Of a stretch of 64,000 nucleotides of DNA, positions 43,051 through 51,454 are shown in pieces (position 1 is the first letter of the stretch; each line of letters opens with the position of its first letter). The stretch comes from AWTP1-13 sp963840075 (GTDB lineage Bacteria > Pseudomonadota > Alphaproteobacteria > Rhizobiales > Hyphomicrobiaceae), in assembly GCA_963840075.1 (NCBI GenBank), contig CAWIXS010000013.1, positions 1 to 64,000 of the forward strand. The letters are read 5' to 3'. Both the position numbers and the translations under genes were made by a program. The notes under the pieces are model-generated. The model saw nothing but the letters and a program-made list of their open reading frames with translations, did no database searches and had not been told where the DNA came from.

Positions 43051-43582
43051 CTTCACCCGGCTCTCCTGTTGGGGTGTCGGCAACGGCAATCTTGTGGCGA
43101 TTGAATCGCTCACGGATGACACTATCAGGGATTCGCATGCCAAAGGCTACTGATGTTCGCCCTTTGTTTGCAATAAAGTGCCAAGGCGCGTCCTTGGCGT
43201 GGGAGATGTCGACGAGGCGGCCGGGCGTCAGGCTTCCATATGACAGCACCACGCGTTCGATGTGTCGCCTCACCTCCGGGTCTTCCGGTAGAGGCAACTC
43301 GATGCGCTCGCCGGTAACGACGTTGATGCCAGTTGCCCTGGAAACGATCGGCTTGTCGCCAGCGCTCTTGAACGCCCCGTAGACGACCGGGTGAACCGGG
43401 CCATAGGTCCAAGCCTCAAAGTGACCTGACACCAGCGGCCGCTTGCGCTCGACCAAGAACAGCGCATGGGCAAAGTAGAGAAGCTTCTGCAGAGCCAAGT
43501 TCGTTATGGCGCTGCCGTGCCGATGCCCTTCGTCGAGCATCAGGTTTGCTATGCTCCTCGGGTCATATGGGCCAGCGTCCAT
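43034..43582 (-). CDS. Panacea / SocA-like domain protein, candidate antitoxin
   Basis: The 182-residue protein has the Panacea (DUF4065, SocA-like) pattern: MLDEGHRHGSAITNLALQKL, LLYFAHALFLVERKRPLVSG, FEAWTYGPVHPVVYGAFK. The family was first met in SocA, the ClpXP adaptor antitoxin of Caulobacter, and in GepA phage proteins, and now defines PanAT toxin-antitoxin modules. The C-terminal half (TPGRLVDISHAKDAPWHFIA) completes the domain. It is cotranslated with the unknown gene downstream. Confidence 0.85.
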   Translation of the reverse strand: MDAGPYDPRSIANLMLDEGHRHGSAITNLALQKLLYFAHALFLVERKRPLVSGHFEAWTYGPVHPVVYGAFKSAGDKPIVSRATGINVVTGERIELPLPEDPEVRRHIERVVLSYGSLTPGRLVDISHAKDAPWHFIANKGRTSVAFGMRIPDSVIRERFNRHKIAVADTPTGEPGEDAPLA

Positions 43583-44143
43583 CGCCGTCTTCTTATCTTG
43601 GTTCGCCCCGCCCGGCCATCGAGTAGACCGCGCCGGTCCCCAGGCGGCTCGTACCTGATTTGTTCTCTAGAGGCAAGCAGGGCCGCAGGGAATGCCATCT
43701 CCGCGCCCTAGGAGTGTGTCCGAGTAGTCGTCGGGGAGATCGCCGTAGAATGAGATTCCATCAGACATCAGATCGAGATCCTCTCCGGCCGTGTTTTGCC
43801 GGCTCTCGCAGGGCCGAGCTGGCGCGCGAAGCGACCAACGCAGGTCCATAGGGAATTCCATTTCACGACTTCGCTCTGCAACCGACTACTCGGACAGGCT
43901 CCTAGCTCGCTCCGACCCGCCCGGGATTGCTCGGCGCCTGCCAGAGGGCCAGGGAGACCCATCCGAGCCGCAGCGAGAGGCATGTCGGCGCAGCAGGCCG
44001 ACCTGGGTTGTCATCTTCTCCACAGTGTGGCCGGTCGGTATTACGGTCGCACCAGCCTAATGTCCCGGCTTGTGTCCCGAGTTCATTCTGAGGGGGCGGG
44101 GGTGCCGGGAACGCCCCGTCCTGCGGGCGCTCCCAGCGAATGT
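43583..44143. other. Intergenic region holding a MITE-like element
   Basis: No gene is supported between the Panacea start and the 3' end of rnpB. The main content is the 190-bp element at 43712-43901, listed separately. The stretch 43906-44143 shows no feature beyond sequence close to the RNase P RNA gene. Confidence 0.45.
43712..43901. mobile_element. MITE-like element with terminal inverted repeats
   Basis: The left end GAGTGTGTCCGAGTAGTCG and the right end, which reads GAGCCTGTCCGAGTAGTCG in reverse complement, are matching terminal repeats of 19 bp with two mismatches. Both are bordered by CTAG (43708-43711 and 43902-43905), as expected for a 4-bp target duplication. The 190-bp interior has no transposase. 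It is most easily read as a non-autonomous relic of an IS element with CTAG target preference. Confidence 0.65.
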
Positions 44144-44566
44144 GCCAGCTGGCCTGTAAGCCGGGTTCTGTCTGGAGGGATGGGCCCTCCGCGACGGCCA
44201 TTCGTCTGGGACGGGGATTGCTCCCGCGCCTCTAGCAACCAACCCGGGCGGCGGCCTGGATCACGCCTCGGCCGCCGGGCTTGCGCCCGGCGCCCGTGCC
44301 GCCCCTATTCGGTCTTGCTCCCGGTGGGGTTTACCGTGCCGCCCCTGTCACCAGGGGCGCGGTGCGCTCTTACCGCACCGTTTCACCCTTGCCTTTGCGA
44401 GGTTTCCCCCGCTCGGGCGGTTTGTTTTCTGTGGCACTTTCCCTGGGGTCGCCCCCGGCGGCCGTTAGCCGCCACCGTCGATCCCTGGAGCCCGGACTTT
44501 CCTCCACCGGGCGCCGCTGGCCGCAAAGCCCAACGCCCGGCAGCGGCCGTCCGGCCAGCTGGCCCC
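44144..44566 (-). ncRNA. rnpB: RNase P RNA (class A)
   Basis: On the minus strand the conserved P4 5' strand GGAGGAAAGTCCGGGCTCC lies near 44500 and the 3' universal segment AGACAGAACCCGGCTTACAGG lies near 44160. The RNA ends pair as GGCCAGCTGGCC...GGCCAGCTGGC. The length of about 423 nt fits alphaproteobacterial RNase P RNA, the catalytic subunit that trims tRNA 5' ends. Ends are approximate. The 260 bp upstream to the amidase gene should hold its promoter; none was confidently picked. Confidence 0.93.
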
Positions 44567-44833
44567 TGGAATAAGGGGATTTGGAGCGCTCAGGTCAAGG
44601 GGCTCGCAAGGCCGCCCACGGCCGACGGCCCGACACGCAAGAGACCGATCCCCGCCCGTAAAGGTTCCTTCGATCAATGGCCGGACCACTCGATCGATTG
44701 CCCGTGCGGCCCGGTCCATGCAACGGGACTGCCGTCGATGGCCAGGAGGAAAAGTCCGCGGCGTGGTGCCGGTGGGGTCGCTCTTGCGATGCCAGGGAAC
44801 TCCGCTCGCGAAAGGCGACCCAGTGAGCCGGTC

Positions 44834-45598
44834 TCAGGCCGCCTGTGGCAGCGCAGCGATCAGCCGCTCCAGCGTGTCGATGGTCGACTGGTCGATGCGC
44901 CCGTCGGCGCGCTCGGGCCGGAAGTGGCGCTGGAACGCCGTCACCACGTACTCTGTCATGGCATCGACAACGCCGGTCGCTTCGATGCCGTAGCCATAGC
45001 GCCCCAGCAGCAATTGCACCTCGGCGACCAACGGGCCTGCCACCCCGACCCCCAGGCCGGGCTCCGCCGCAATCGCCGGAATGGGCGCGACCCAGTGGCC
45101 GATGCCGGCGCGCGCGAGGCGCGCCCAGGGGAACTTCTCGCCCGGGTCCTTCTTGCGCCTCGGCGCTACGTCCGAGTGGGCGAGCACGCGCTCGGGCCGG
45201 ATGCCGTGCCGGGCGACGATGTCCAGGCACAGCGCCTCCACCGCGTCGAGCTGCTGCTGGGGGAAATCCGGATACCCCCATTCGTGGCCGGGGTTGTGAA
45301 TTTCGATGCCGATCGAGGCCGAGTTGATGTCGCTCTCGCCGGCCCAGAAGGCCTCGCCGGCGTGCCAGGCGCGCAAGGCCTCGGGCACCATCTGCGTGAT
45401 GGCGCCTGCCTCGCCGACGGCGTAGTGGCAGGAGACGCCGCTGCCCGCGCGCGTGAGCCAGTCGACCGCCTTGGCCATGGTCTCCACGCCGGTGTAGTGC
45501 AGGAGCAGGATGCTCGGGCGCTCGCAGCCCTGCCGCTCCCCGACGTTGGGCGAGGCCACCAGCGCGTCGACGAGCGAGGTATCCGCTTCGAGGATCAA
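44834..45598 (-). CDS. N-acetylmuramoyl-L-alanine amidase, copy 1
   Basis: The 254-residue product (TTG start at 45598, overlapping the upstream stop) is an amidase_2 (AmpD/AmiD-type) zinc enzyme that cuts peptide stems from muramyl residues in peptidoglycan or its turnover products. Zinc ligands are in ILLLHYTGVE and VLAHSDVAPRRKKDPG, with SIGIEIHNPGHEWGY between. The C-terminus has a peptidoglycan-binding-type helical domain (VAEVQLLLGRYGYGIEATGV). No signal peptide, so cytosolic recycling is likely. Differs from copy 2 at a few residues (for example DQST versus DRST). Confidence 0.82.
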   Translation of the reverse strand: MILEADTSLVDALVASPNVGERQGCERPSILLLHYTGVETMAKAVDWLTRAGSGVSCHYAVGEAGAITQMVPEALRAWHAGEAFWAGESDINSASIGIEIHNPGHEWGYPDFPQQQLDAVEALCLDIVARHGIRPERVLAHSDVAPRRKKDPGEKFPWARLARAGIGHWVAPIPAIAAEPGLGVGVAGPLVAEVQLLLGRYGYGIEATGVVDAMTEYVVTAFQRHFRPERADGRIDQSTIDTLERLIAALPQAA

Positions 45599-46293
45599 AG
45601 CCCGCGCTCCTTGGCGATGGTGTCGTAGGCGGCGTTGATGGCGGCGAGCTTGCGCGTGGCGATGTCCACGAACTCGGCCGGCACGCCGCGGCCCAGCAGC
45701 TTGTCGGGGTGGTTGTCGGCGACGAGCTTGCGGTACTGCCGCTTGATCTCCGCGTTGGTGGCCTGTGGGCCGAGGCGCAGCACGTCGTAGGGGCTGCAGT
45801 TGTCCTTGACGAAGCGGGCGCGGAAGAAGCGGTACTCGCTCTGCGAGAAGCCGAAGCGGCGCGCCACGTCGGCCAGCACGTTGTCCTCCCTGGGGTGCAG
45901 CACGCCGTCGGCGGTGGCGATATGGAGCAGGCCCTCCAGCACGTCCTGCAGGAGCTTCCGGTCGCTCTTCAGGAGCGCCGCGATCTCGTCGGCGTAGGAC
46001 TCGTATCCCGCCACATCCTCCTTCGCGAGGTTGAAGATGCGCTTGACGTTCTCTTCCTCCTCGGGCGCGGCCTCGAACACCTGCTTGAAGGCCTGCACCT
46101 CGAGCGGCGACACGACGCCGTCCGCCTTGGCCATCTTGGCCGAGAGCGCGATGACGCCGATGGTGAAGGCAACGTCCTTGCGGGGCTCGGTGCCGCGGTC
46201 CAGGCCGAACACATGAGCAAGCTCGCCGAGCAAGCCGCCGCCTGCGCTGGCGAGCGCGCCCGCAAGCCCCGAGACCTTCTGCCAAGCCGACAT
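45595..46293 (-). CDS. TerB/J-domain (DjlA-like) protein, copy 1
   Basis: The 232-residue protein has a TerB-like helical acidic domain (AFTIGVIALSAKMAKADGVV, LHIATADGVLHPREDNVLAD) and a C-terminal J-domain (PYDVLRLGPQATNAEIKRQY, with HPD in VADNHPDKLLG). It resembles DjlA without the membrane anchor and should recruit DnaK. Its stop overlaps the TTG start of the amidase gene (TTTGA), indicating coupling. Copy 2 lies at 48144-48842 and differs at one residue (RIFNLA versus RIFGLA). Confidence 0.85.
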   Translation of the reverse strand: MSAWQKVSGLAGALASAGGGLLGELAHVFGLDRGTEPRKDVAFTIGVIALSAKMAKADGVVSPLEVQAFKQVFEAAPEEEENVKRIFNLAKEDVAGYESYADEIAALLKSDRKLLQDVLEGLLHIATADGVLHPREDNVLADVARRFGFSQSEYRFFRARFVKDNCSPYDVLRLGPQATNAEIKRQYRKLVADNHPDKLLGRGVPAEFVDIATRKLAAINAAYDTIAKERGL

Positions 46294-46390
46294 CGACGAT
46301 CCCTACCGCCCTTTGCCGCAGGCGCGGCGATTGCACCGGCGGCAACGGACCGCTAATCCCGACAGGCGCGAGGAATGTCAAGGAAAGTTC

Positions 46391-47372
46391 ATGGAGCCGT
46401 CTGCAACTGACGAGGTCTTGATCCGGCGTGAAGGCCGCGCCGGACGCATCACCATGAACCGGCCGAAGGCGCTCAACGCGCTGACGTACGCCATGGTAGG
46501 CCGCATCTGGCGGGCCCTGCTCGGCTGGAAAGACGATCCGGCCGTCCAGCTGATCCTCATCGACGGCGCGGGCGAGCGCGGGCTGTGTGCCGGCGGCGAC
46601 GTGCGCTCCCTCTACGAAAGCCGCGCTCAGGGCTCCGGCCTCGCCAGGGCCTTCTGGCGCGACGAGTACCGGCTCAACGCGCTGATCGGCCGCTATCCCA
46701 AGCCCTATGTGGCGCTCCAGGACGGCATCGTCATGGGCGGCGGCATCGGCCTCTCCGGCCATGCGCGGCACCGCATCGTCACGGAGCGCTCGCGGCTCGC
46801 CATGCCCGAGACCGGCATCGGCCTGATCCCCGATGTGGGCGGCACCTGGCTGCTGGCCCATGCCCCGGGGGAGGCCGGCATCTACCTGGGACTCACGGGC
46901 GAGAGCATGGGGCCGCCGATGCCATCCGTGCCGGCTTTTCCGACAGCTTCGTGCCGGCGGCCGCGCTGCCGGCGCTGGTCGAGCGGCTGAGCGAACCGAC
47001 GGGCGGCGACGTTGCCTCGGTCATCGCCGGAGTGGCGCAGGCGGCAGGCGCCTCGGAGCTTGCGCAGCGCGCCGGCGACATCGACCGGCTGTTCTCCGGC
47101 GCGGGCGTCGAGGCCATCGTCGCGTCGCTGCAGAGCGAGACCGGCGAGTGGGCGGCAAAGGCTCACGCCGCCCTGGCGCAGAAGTCGCCCAAGGCCCTGA
47201 AGCTGACCCTGGCGGCCGTTCGCAAGGCGCGCACCCTGCCGTCGCTCGAGGAGGCCTTGAAGCTCGAGTACCGCCTCACCGTGCGCCTGTTCGAGGACGG
47301 CGAGTTCCCCGAAGGCGTGCGCGCCCTGCTGGTCGACAAGGACCGCAAGCCGCGCTGGTCGCCGCCGGACCT
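46391..47372 (+). pseudogene. Enoyl-CoA hydratase/isomerase-family hydrolase, copy 1, broken
   Basis: Copy of the gene at 48940-50010. It is intact to LGLTGESMGP, then a one-base deletion (GGGGCCGCCG against GGGGCCAGCCG in copy 2) shifts the frame near 46914; the remaining sequence is present in the other frame. The last 30 or so codons are replaced by the start of repeat unit 2 at 47373. It therefore cannot make the full protein. Confidence 0.85.
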
Positions 47373-47382
47373 TGAGCCGGTC

Positions 47383-48147
47383 TCAGGCCGCCTGTGGCAG
47401 CGCAGCGATCAGCCGCTCCAGCGTGTCGATGGTCGACCGGTCGATGCGCCCGTCGGCGCGCTCGGGCCGGAAGTGGCGCTGGAACGCCGTCACCACGTAC
47501 TCTGTCATGGCATCGACAACGCCGGTCGCTTCGATGCCGTAGCCATAGCGCCCCAGCAGCAATTGCACCTCGGCGACCAACGGGCCTGCCACGCCGACCC
47601 CCAGGCCGGGCTCCGCCGCAATCGCCGGAATGGGCGCGACCCAGTGGCCGATGCCGGCGCGCGCGAGGCGCGCCCAGGGGAACTTCTCGCCCGGGTCCTT
47701 CTTGCGCCTCGGCGCTACGTCCGAGTGGGCGAGCACGCGCTCGGGCCGGATGCCGTGCCGGGCGATGATGTCCAGGCACAGCGCCTCCACCGCGTCGAGC
47801 TGCTGCTGGGGGAAATCCGGATACCCCCATTCGTGGCCGGGGTTGTGAATTTCGATGCCGATCGAGGCCGAGTTGATGTCGCTCTCGCCGGCCCAGAAGG
47901 CCTCGCCGGCGTGCCAGGCGCGCAAGGCCTCGGGCACCATCTGCGTGATGGCGCCTGCCTCGCCGACGGCGTAGTGGCAGGAGACGCCGCTGCCCGCGCG
48001 CGTGAGCCAGTCGACCGCCTTGGCCATGGTCTCCACGCCGGTGTAGTGCAGGAGCAGGATGCTCGGGCGCTCGCAGCCCTGCCGCTCCCCGACGTTGGGC
48101 GAGGCCACCAGCGCGTCGACGAGCGAGGTATCCGCTTCGAGGATCAA
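47383..48147 (-). CDS. N-acetylmuramoyl-L-alanine amidase, copy 2
   Basis: Same 254-residue amidase_2 enzyme as at 44834-45598, with a TTG start overlapping the stop of the TerB/J-domain gene. Small differences from copy 1 are seen (CLDIIARHG instead of CLDIVARHG, RIDRST instead of RIDQST). Catalytic and zinc residues are unchanged, so both copies look functional. Confidence 0.82.
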   Translation of the reverse strand: MILEADTSLVDALVASPNVGERQGCERPSILLLHYTGVETMAKAVDWLTRAGSGVSCHYAVGEAGAITQMVPEALRAWHAGEAFWAGESDINSASIGIEIHNPGHEWGYPDFPQQQLDAVEALCLDIIARHGIRPERVLAHSDVAPRRKKDPGEKFPWARLARAGIGHWVAPIPAIAAEPGLGVGVAGPLVAEVQLLLGRYGYGIEATGVVDAMTEYVVTAFQRHFRPERADGRIDRSTIDTLERLIAALPQAA

Positions 48148-48842
48148 AGCCCGCGCTCCTTGGCGATGGTGTCGTAGGCGGCGTTGATGGCGGCGAGCTT
48201 GCGCGTGGCGATGTCCACGAACTCGGCCGGCACGCCGCGGCCCAGCAGCTTGTCGGGGTGGTTGTCGGCGACGAGCTTGCGGTACTGCCGCTTGATCTCC
48301 GCGTTGGTGGCCTGTGGGCCGAGGCGCAGCACGTCGTAGGGGCTGCAGTTGTCCTTGACGAAGCGGGCGCGGAAGAAGCGGTACTCGCTCTGCGAGAAGC
48401 CGAAGCGGCGCGCCACGTCGGCCAGCACGTTGTCCTCCCTGGGGTGCAGCACGCCGTCGGCGGTGGCGATATGGAGCAGGCCCTCCAGCACGTCCTGCAG
48501 GAGCTTCCGGTCGCTCTTCAGGAGCGCCGCGATCTCGTCGGCGTAGGACTCGTATCCCGCCACATCCTCCTTCGCGAGGCCGAAGATGCGCTTGACGTTC
48601 TCTTCCTCCTCGGGCGCGGCCTCGAACACCTGCTTGAAGGCCTGCACCTCGAGCGGCGACACGACGCCGTCCGCCTTGGCCATCTTGGCCGAGAGCGCGA
48701 TGACGCCGATGGTGAAGGCAACGTCCTTGCGGGGCTCGGTGCCGCGGTCCAGGCCGAACACATGAGCAAGCTCGCCGAGCAAGCCGCCGCCTGCGCTGGC
48801 GAGCGCGCCCGCAAGCCCCGAGACCTTCTGCCAAGCCGACAT
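48144..48842 (-). CDS. TerB/J-domain (DjlA-like) protein, copy 2
   Basis: Identical in layout to 45595-46293: TerB-like domain followed by a J-domain with an intact HPD. It differs by one visible residue (IFGLAKED). It is divergent from the intact hydrolase gene, with a 97-bp gap that should hold both promoters. Confidence 0.85.
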   Translation of the reverse strand: MSAWQKVSGLAGALASAGGGLLGELAHVFGLDRGTEPRKDVAFTIGVIALSAKMAKADGVVSPLEVQAFKQVFEAAPEEEENVKRIFGLAKEDVAGYESYADEIAALLKSDRKLLQDVLEGLLHIATADGVLHPREDNVLADVARRFGFSQSEYRFFRARFVKDNCSPYDVLRLGPQATNAEIKRQYRKLVADNHPDKLLGRGVPAEFVDIATRKLAAINAAYDTIAKERGL

Positions 48843-48939
48843 CGACGATCCCTACCGCCCTTTGCCGCAGGCGCGGCGATTGCACCGGCGGCAACGGACC
48901 GCTAATCCCGAGAGGCGCGAGGAATGTCAAGGAAAGTTC

Positions 48940-50010
48940 ATGGAGCCGTCTGCAACTGACGAGGTCTTGATCCGGCGTGAAGGCCGCGCCGGACGCATCA
49001 CCATGAACCGGCCGAAGGCGCTCAACGCGCTGACGCACGCCATGATGGGCCGCATCTGGCAGGCCCTGCTCGGCTGGAAAGACGATCCGGCCGTCCAGCT
49101 GATCCTCATCGACGGCGCGGGCGGGCGCGGGCTGTGTGCCGGCGGCGACGTGCGCTCCCTCTACGAAAGCCGCGCTCAGGGCTCCGGCCTCGCCAGGGCC
49201 TTCTGGCGCGACGAGTACCGGCTCAACGCGCTGATCGGCCGCTATCCCAAGCCCTATGTGGCGCTCCAGGACGGCATCGTCATGGGCGGCGGCATCGGCC
49301 TCTCCGGCCATGCGCGGCACCGCATCGTCACGGAGCGCTCGCGGCTCGCCATGCCCGAGACCGGCATCGGCCTGATCCCCGATGTGGGCGGCACCTGGCT
49401 GCTGGCCCATGCCCCGGGGGAGGCCGGCATCTACCTGGGACTCACGGGCGAGAGCATGGGGCCAGCCGATGCCATCCGTGCCGGCTTTTCCGACAGCTTC
49501 GTGCCGGCGGCCGCGCTGCCGGCGCTGGTCGAGCGGCTGAGCGAACCGACGGGCGGCGACGTTGCCTCGGTCATCGCCGGAGTGGCGCAGGCGGCAGGCG
49601 CCTCGGAGCTTGCGCAGCGCGCCGGCGACATCGACCGGCTGTTCTCCGGCGCGGGCGTCGAGGCCATCGTCGCGTCGCTGCAGAGCGAGACCGGCGAGTG
49701 GGCGGCAAAGGCTCACGCCGCCCTGGCGCAGAAGTCGCCCAAGGCCCTGAAGCTGACCCTGGCGGCCGTTCGCAAGGCGCGCACCCTGCCGTCGCTCGAG
49801 GAGGCCTTGAAGCTCGAGTACCGCCTCACCGTGCGCCTGTTCGAGGACGGCGAGTTCCCCGAAGGCGTGCGCGCCCTGCTGGTCGACAAGGACCGCAAGC
49901 CGCGCTGGTCGCCGCCGGACCTCGCCGGCGTCGGCGACGGCCTCGTCGCGCGCTATCTGGCGCCGCTGCCCGAGTCCGAGGAGCTGACCTTCCTGGACGG
50001 CGAGCGATAG
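48940..50010 (+). CDS. Enoyl-CoA hydratase/isomerase family protein (3-hydroxyisobutyryl-CoA hydrolase type), intact copy
   Basis: The 356-residue crotonase-fold protein has GRAGRITMNRPKALNALTHAM at the start, the oxyanion-hole block GAGGRGLCAGGDVRSLYE, and VALQDGIVMGGGIGLSGHAR with ETGIGLIPDVGGTWLL. The GLCAGGD and E-x-x-I-G-L-x-P-D-V-G-G features and the length of about 355 match 3-hydroxyisobutyryl-CoA hydrolase of valine breakdown; simple enoyl-CoA hydratases are about 260 residues. The start at 48940 fits the family. The C-terminus (ELTFLDGER) lies beyond the duplicated unit. Confidence 0.85.
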   Translation: MEPSATDEVLIRREGRAGRITMNRPKALNALTHAMMGRIWQALLGWKDDPAVQLILIDGAGGRGLCAGGDVRSLYESRAQGSGLARAFWRDEYRLNALIGRYPKPYVALQDGIVMGGGIGLSGHARHRIVTERSRLAMPETGIGLIPDVGGTWLLAHAPGEAGIYLGLTGESMGPADAIRAGFSDSFVPAAALPALVERLSEPTGGDVASVIAGVAQAAGASELAQRAGDIDRLFSGAGVEAIVASLQSETGEWAAKAHAALAQKSPKALKLTLAAVRKARTLPSLEEALKLEYRLTVRLFEDGEFPEGVRALLVDKDRKPRWSPPDLAGVGDGLVARYLAPLPESEELTFLDGER

Positions 50011-50023
50011 CGGTCCTGCGGCG

Positions 50024-50575
50024 TCACTTCACCGCGAAACGTTCGACCCACGCAGAGAAGCTGTCGACGTAGCCCTGGAGGAACTTGCGGGTGCCCTCGT
50101 CGCCAATCTTGCCGTCGGCGTCGATCAGCCCCTGCTTGAAGGCGATGTAGCCCTCGGGCTGCCCCATGAGCACGACATTCAGGTACGCCAGGATGCTGCG
50201 CAGGTGCTGCTGCGCCGCCGCCGTCCCGACGGCACCCATCGAGGTGCCGATCGCGGCGGTGGGCTTGCCGTTGAACGAGTTCTTGCCGTAGGGCCGTGAG
50301 GCCCAGTCGATGGCGTTCTTGAGCACGCCGGGAATGGAGCGGTTGTACTCGGGGGTGACGATCAGCACGCCGTCGGCGGCCTCGATCTCGCCCTTGAGCC
50401 GCGTCACCGACGCCGGCGGGCTGGGCTCCAGGTCCTGACTGAAGAGGGGCAAATCGTCGATCCTCGAGAAGGTGTACTGGTCCTTCGGCTTGGCCAGCGC
50501 CGCCAGCGCCTCGGCGAGCTTGCGGTTGATGGAGTCGCGGCGAATGCTGCCGACGATGACGGCAATTCTGGACAT
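50024..50575 (-). CDS. NADPH-dependent FMN reductase (ArsH/ChrR type)
   Basis: The 183-residue flavodoxin-fold protein has the FMN phosphate loop VGSIRRDSINRKLAEAL and the flavin-contacting PEYNRSIPGVLKNAIDWASR with TSMGAVGTAAAQQHLR. Members reduce quinones, chromate or azo dyes using FMN in the cytosol. The ATG at 50575 begins MSRIAVIVGS, the normal start. It is convergent with the hydrolase gene. Confidence 0.9.
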   Translation of the reverse strand: MSRIAVIVGSIRRDSINRKLAEALAALAKPKDQYTFSRIDDLPLFSQDLEPSPPASVTRLKGEIEAADGVLIVTPEYNRSIPGVLKNAIDWASRPYGKNSFNGKPTAAIGTSMGAVGTAAAQQHLRSILAYLNVVLMGQPEGYIAFKQGLIDADGKIGDEGTRKFLQGYVDSFSAWVERFAVK

Positions 50576-50722
50576 GACAGGGCCATCCTTGCGGTTCGAG
50601 CTTGCAACCGGCATGAGGTGGGAGCTGAACCCTCCGCGCGCAAGCAGGCAGAGTCTCGGCGGACGGACAGGAGCAGTCCCCGGTGGTTTGTAGTGGAGAC
50701 CAGAGCCGAACGGACCGAACGG

Positions 50723-51454
50723 TCACGTACCCAGATAGTACTGCTTGATGGTCTCGTTGTTGGCGAGGTCGGCGGCGGTCTTGCCCTCGAACTCGATCTC
50801 GCCGTGCACGATGACGTAGCCGCGGTCGGCGATCTTGATCGCCTGGTTGAAGTTCTGCTCGGCCATCAGCACCGTGAGGTTGCGCTGCTCCTTCAGCTCC
50901 TTGATCTTGGCGATCATCCGGCTCACCAGGATCGGCGCGAGCCCCACAGAGGGCTCGTCGACCAGCAGGAGCCTCGGCTCCGACATCAGCGCGCGCGCCA
51001 CCGCCACCATCTGCTGCTCGCCCCCGCTCATGGAGCCCGCCATCTGGCGGCGCCGCTCGGCCAGCGCCGGGAAGGTGGTGAGCACGAACTCCAGATTGGC
51101 GGCGATGTTGCGCCGCGCCGCCCGGCGATAGGCGCCGAGCATCAGGTTCTCCTCCACCGTCAGGGCGGGGAACAGGCGCCGGCCCTCCGGCACCAGGGCG
51201 ACGCCGAGGCCGACGATCTCCTCGGGCGTGCGGCCGACGAGATCGGTCTCCCTGCCGTCGACCTTGAGGATGACCGAGCCGGCAACCGGCTCGACCAGGC
51301 CGGCGATGCACCGGATCAGCGTGCTCTTGCCGTTGCCGTTGGAGCCGAGCAGCACCACCGTCTCGCCGTCGTTGACGGAGATCGAGACGCCGTGCAGCAC
51401 GCGCACCTCGCCGTAGCCCGCCTCGATGTTGCTGATCTCGACGCTACACCCCAA
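50723..51454 (-). CDS. livF: Branched-chain-amino-acid-type ABC transporter ATP-binding protein LivF
   Basis: The 243-residue ATPase has Walker A (LLGSNGNGKSTLIRCIAG), the Q-loop region, the signature MSGGEQQMVAVARAL and Walker B (LLLVDEPSVGLAP). It is the LivF half of the ATPase pair. Its start overlaps the end of livG by 11 bp. It is the last gene of the transporter operon reading SBP-livH-livM-livG-livF. Confidence 0.92.
   Translation of the reverse strand: MGCSVEISNIEAGYGEVRVLHGVSISVNDGETVVLLGSNGNGKSTLIRCIAGLVEPVAGSVILKVDGRETDLVGRTPEEIVGLGVALVPEGRRLFPALTVEENLMLGAYRRAARRNIAANLEFVLTTFPALAERRRQMAGSMSGGEQQMVAVARALMSEPRLLLVDEPSVGLAPILVSRMIAKIKELKEQRNLTVLMAEQNFNQAIKIADRGYVIVHGEIEFEGKTAADLANNETIKQYYLGT

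Larger units (their letters stand above)
44824..47372. repeat. Tandem duplication, unit 1 (2.55 kb)
   Basis: This segment is repeated directly at 47373-49922. Both units start TGAGCCGGTCTCAGGCCGCC and end GCCGCCGGACCT. By eye they differ at about eleven bases and one 1-bp indel, so they are over 99% identical. Unit 1 contains the amidase, the TerB/J-domain gene and a broken, 3'-cut hydrolase gene. Confidence 0.95.
47373..49922. repeat. Tandem duplication, unit 2 (2.55 kb)
   Basis: Direct repeat of 44824-47372. The junction GGACCT|TGAGCC shows no long homology. This unit keeps the full hydrolase gene, whose natural 3' end continues past the duplicated segment. Confidence 0.95.

Noticed and set aside
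43906..44143. A coding gene between the MITE and rnpB
   Set aside because: Open frames here have no start signal or protein-like composition and some run through the RNase P RNA.
44834..46861. A 675-codon minus-strand frame spanning three genes
   Set aside because: Only its last part is real (the amidase from 45598); the rest is out-of-frame reading of the TerB/J-domain gene and antisense to the hydrolase.
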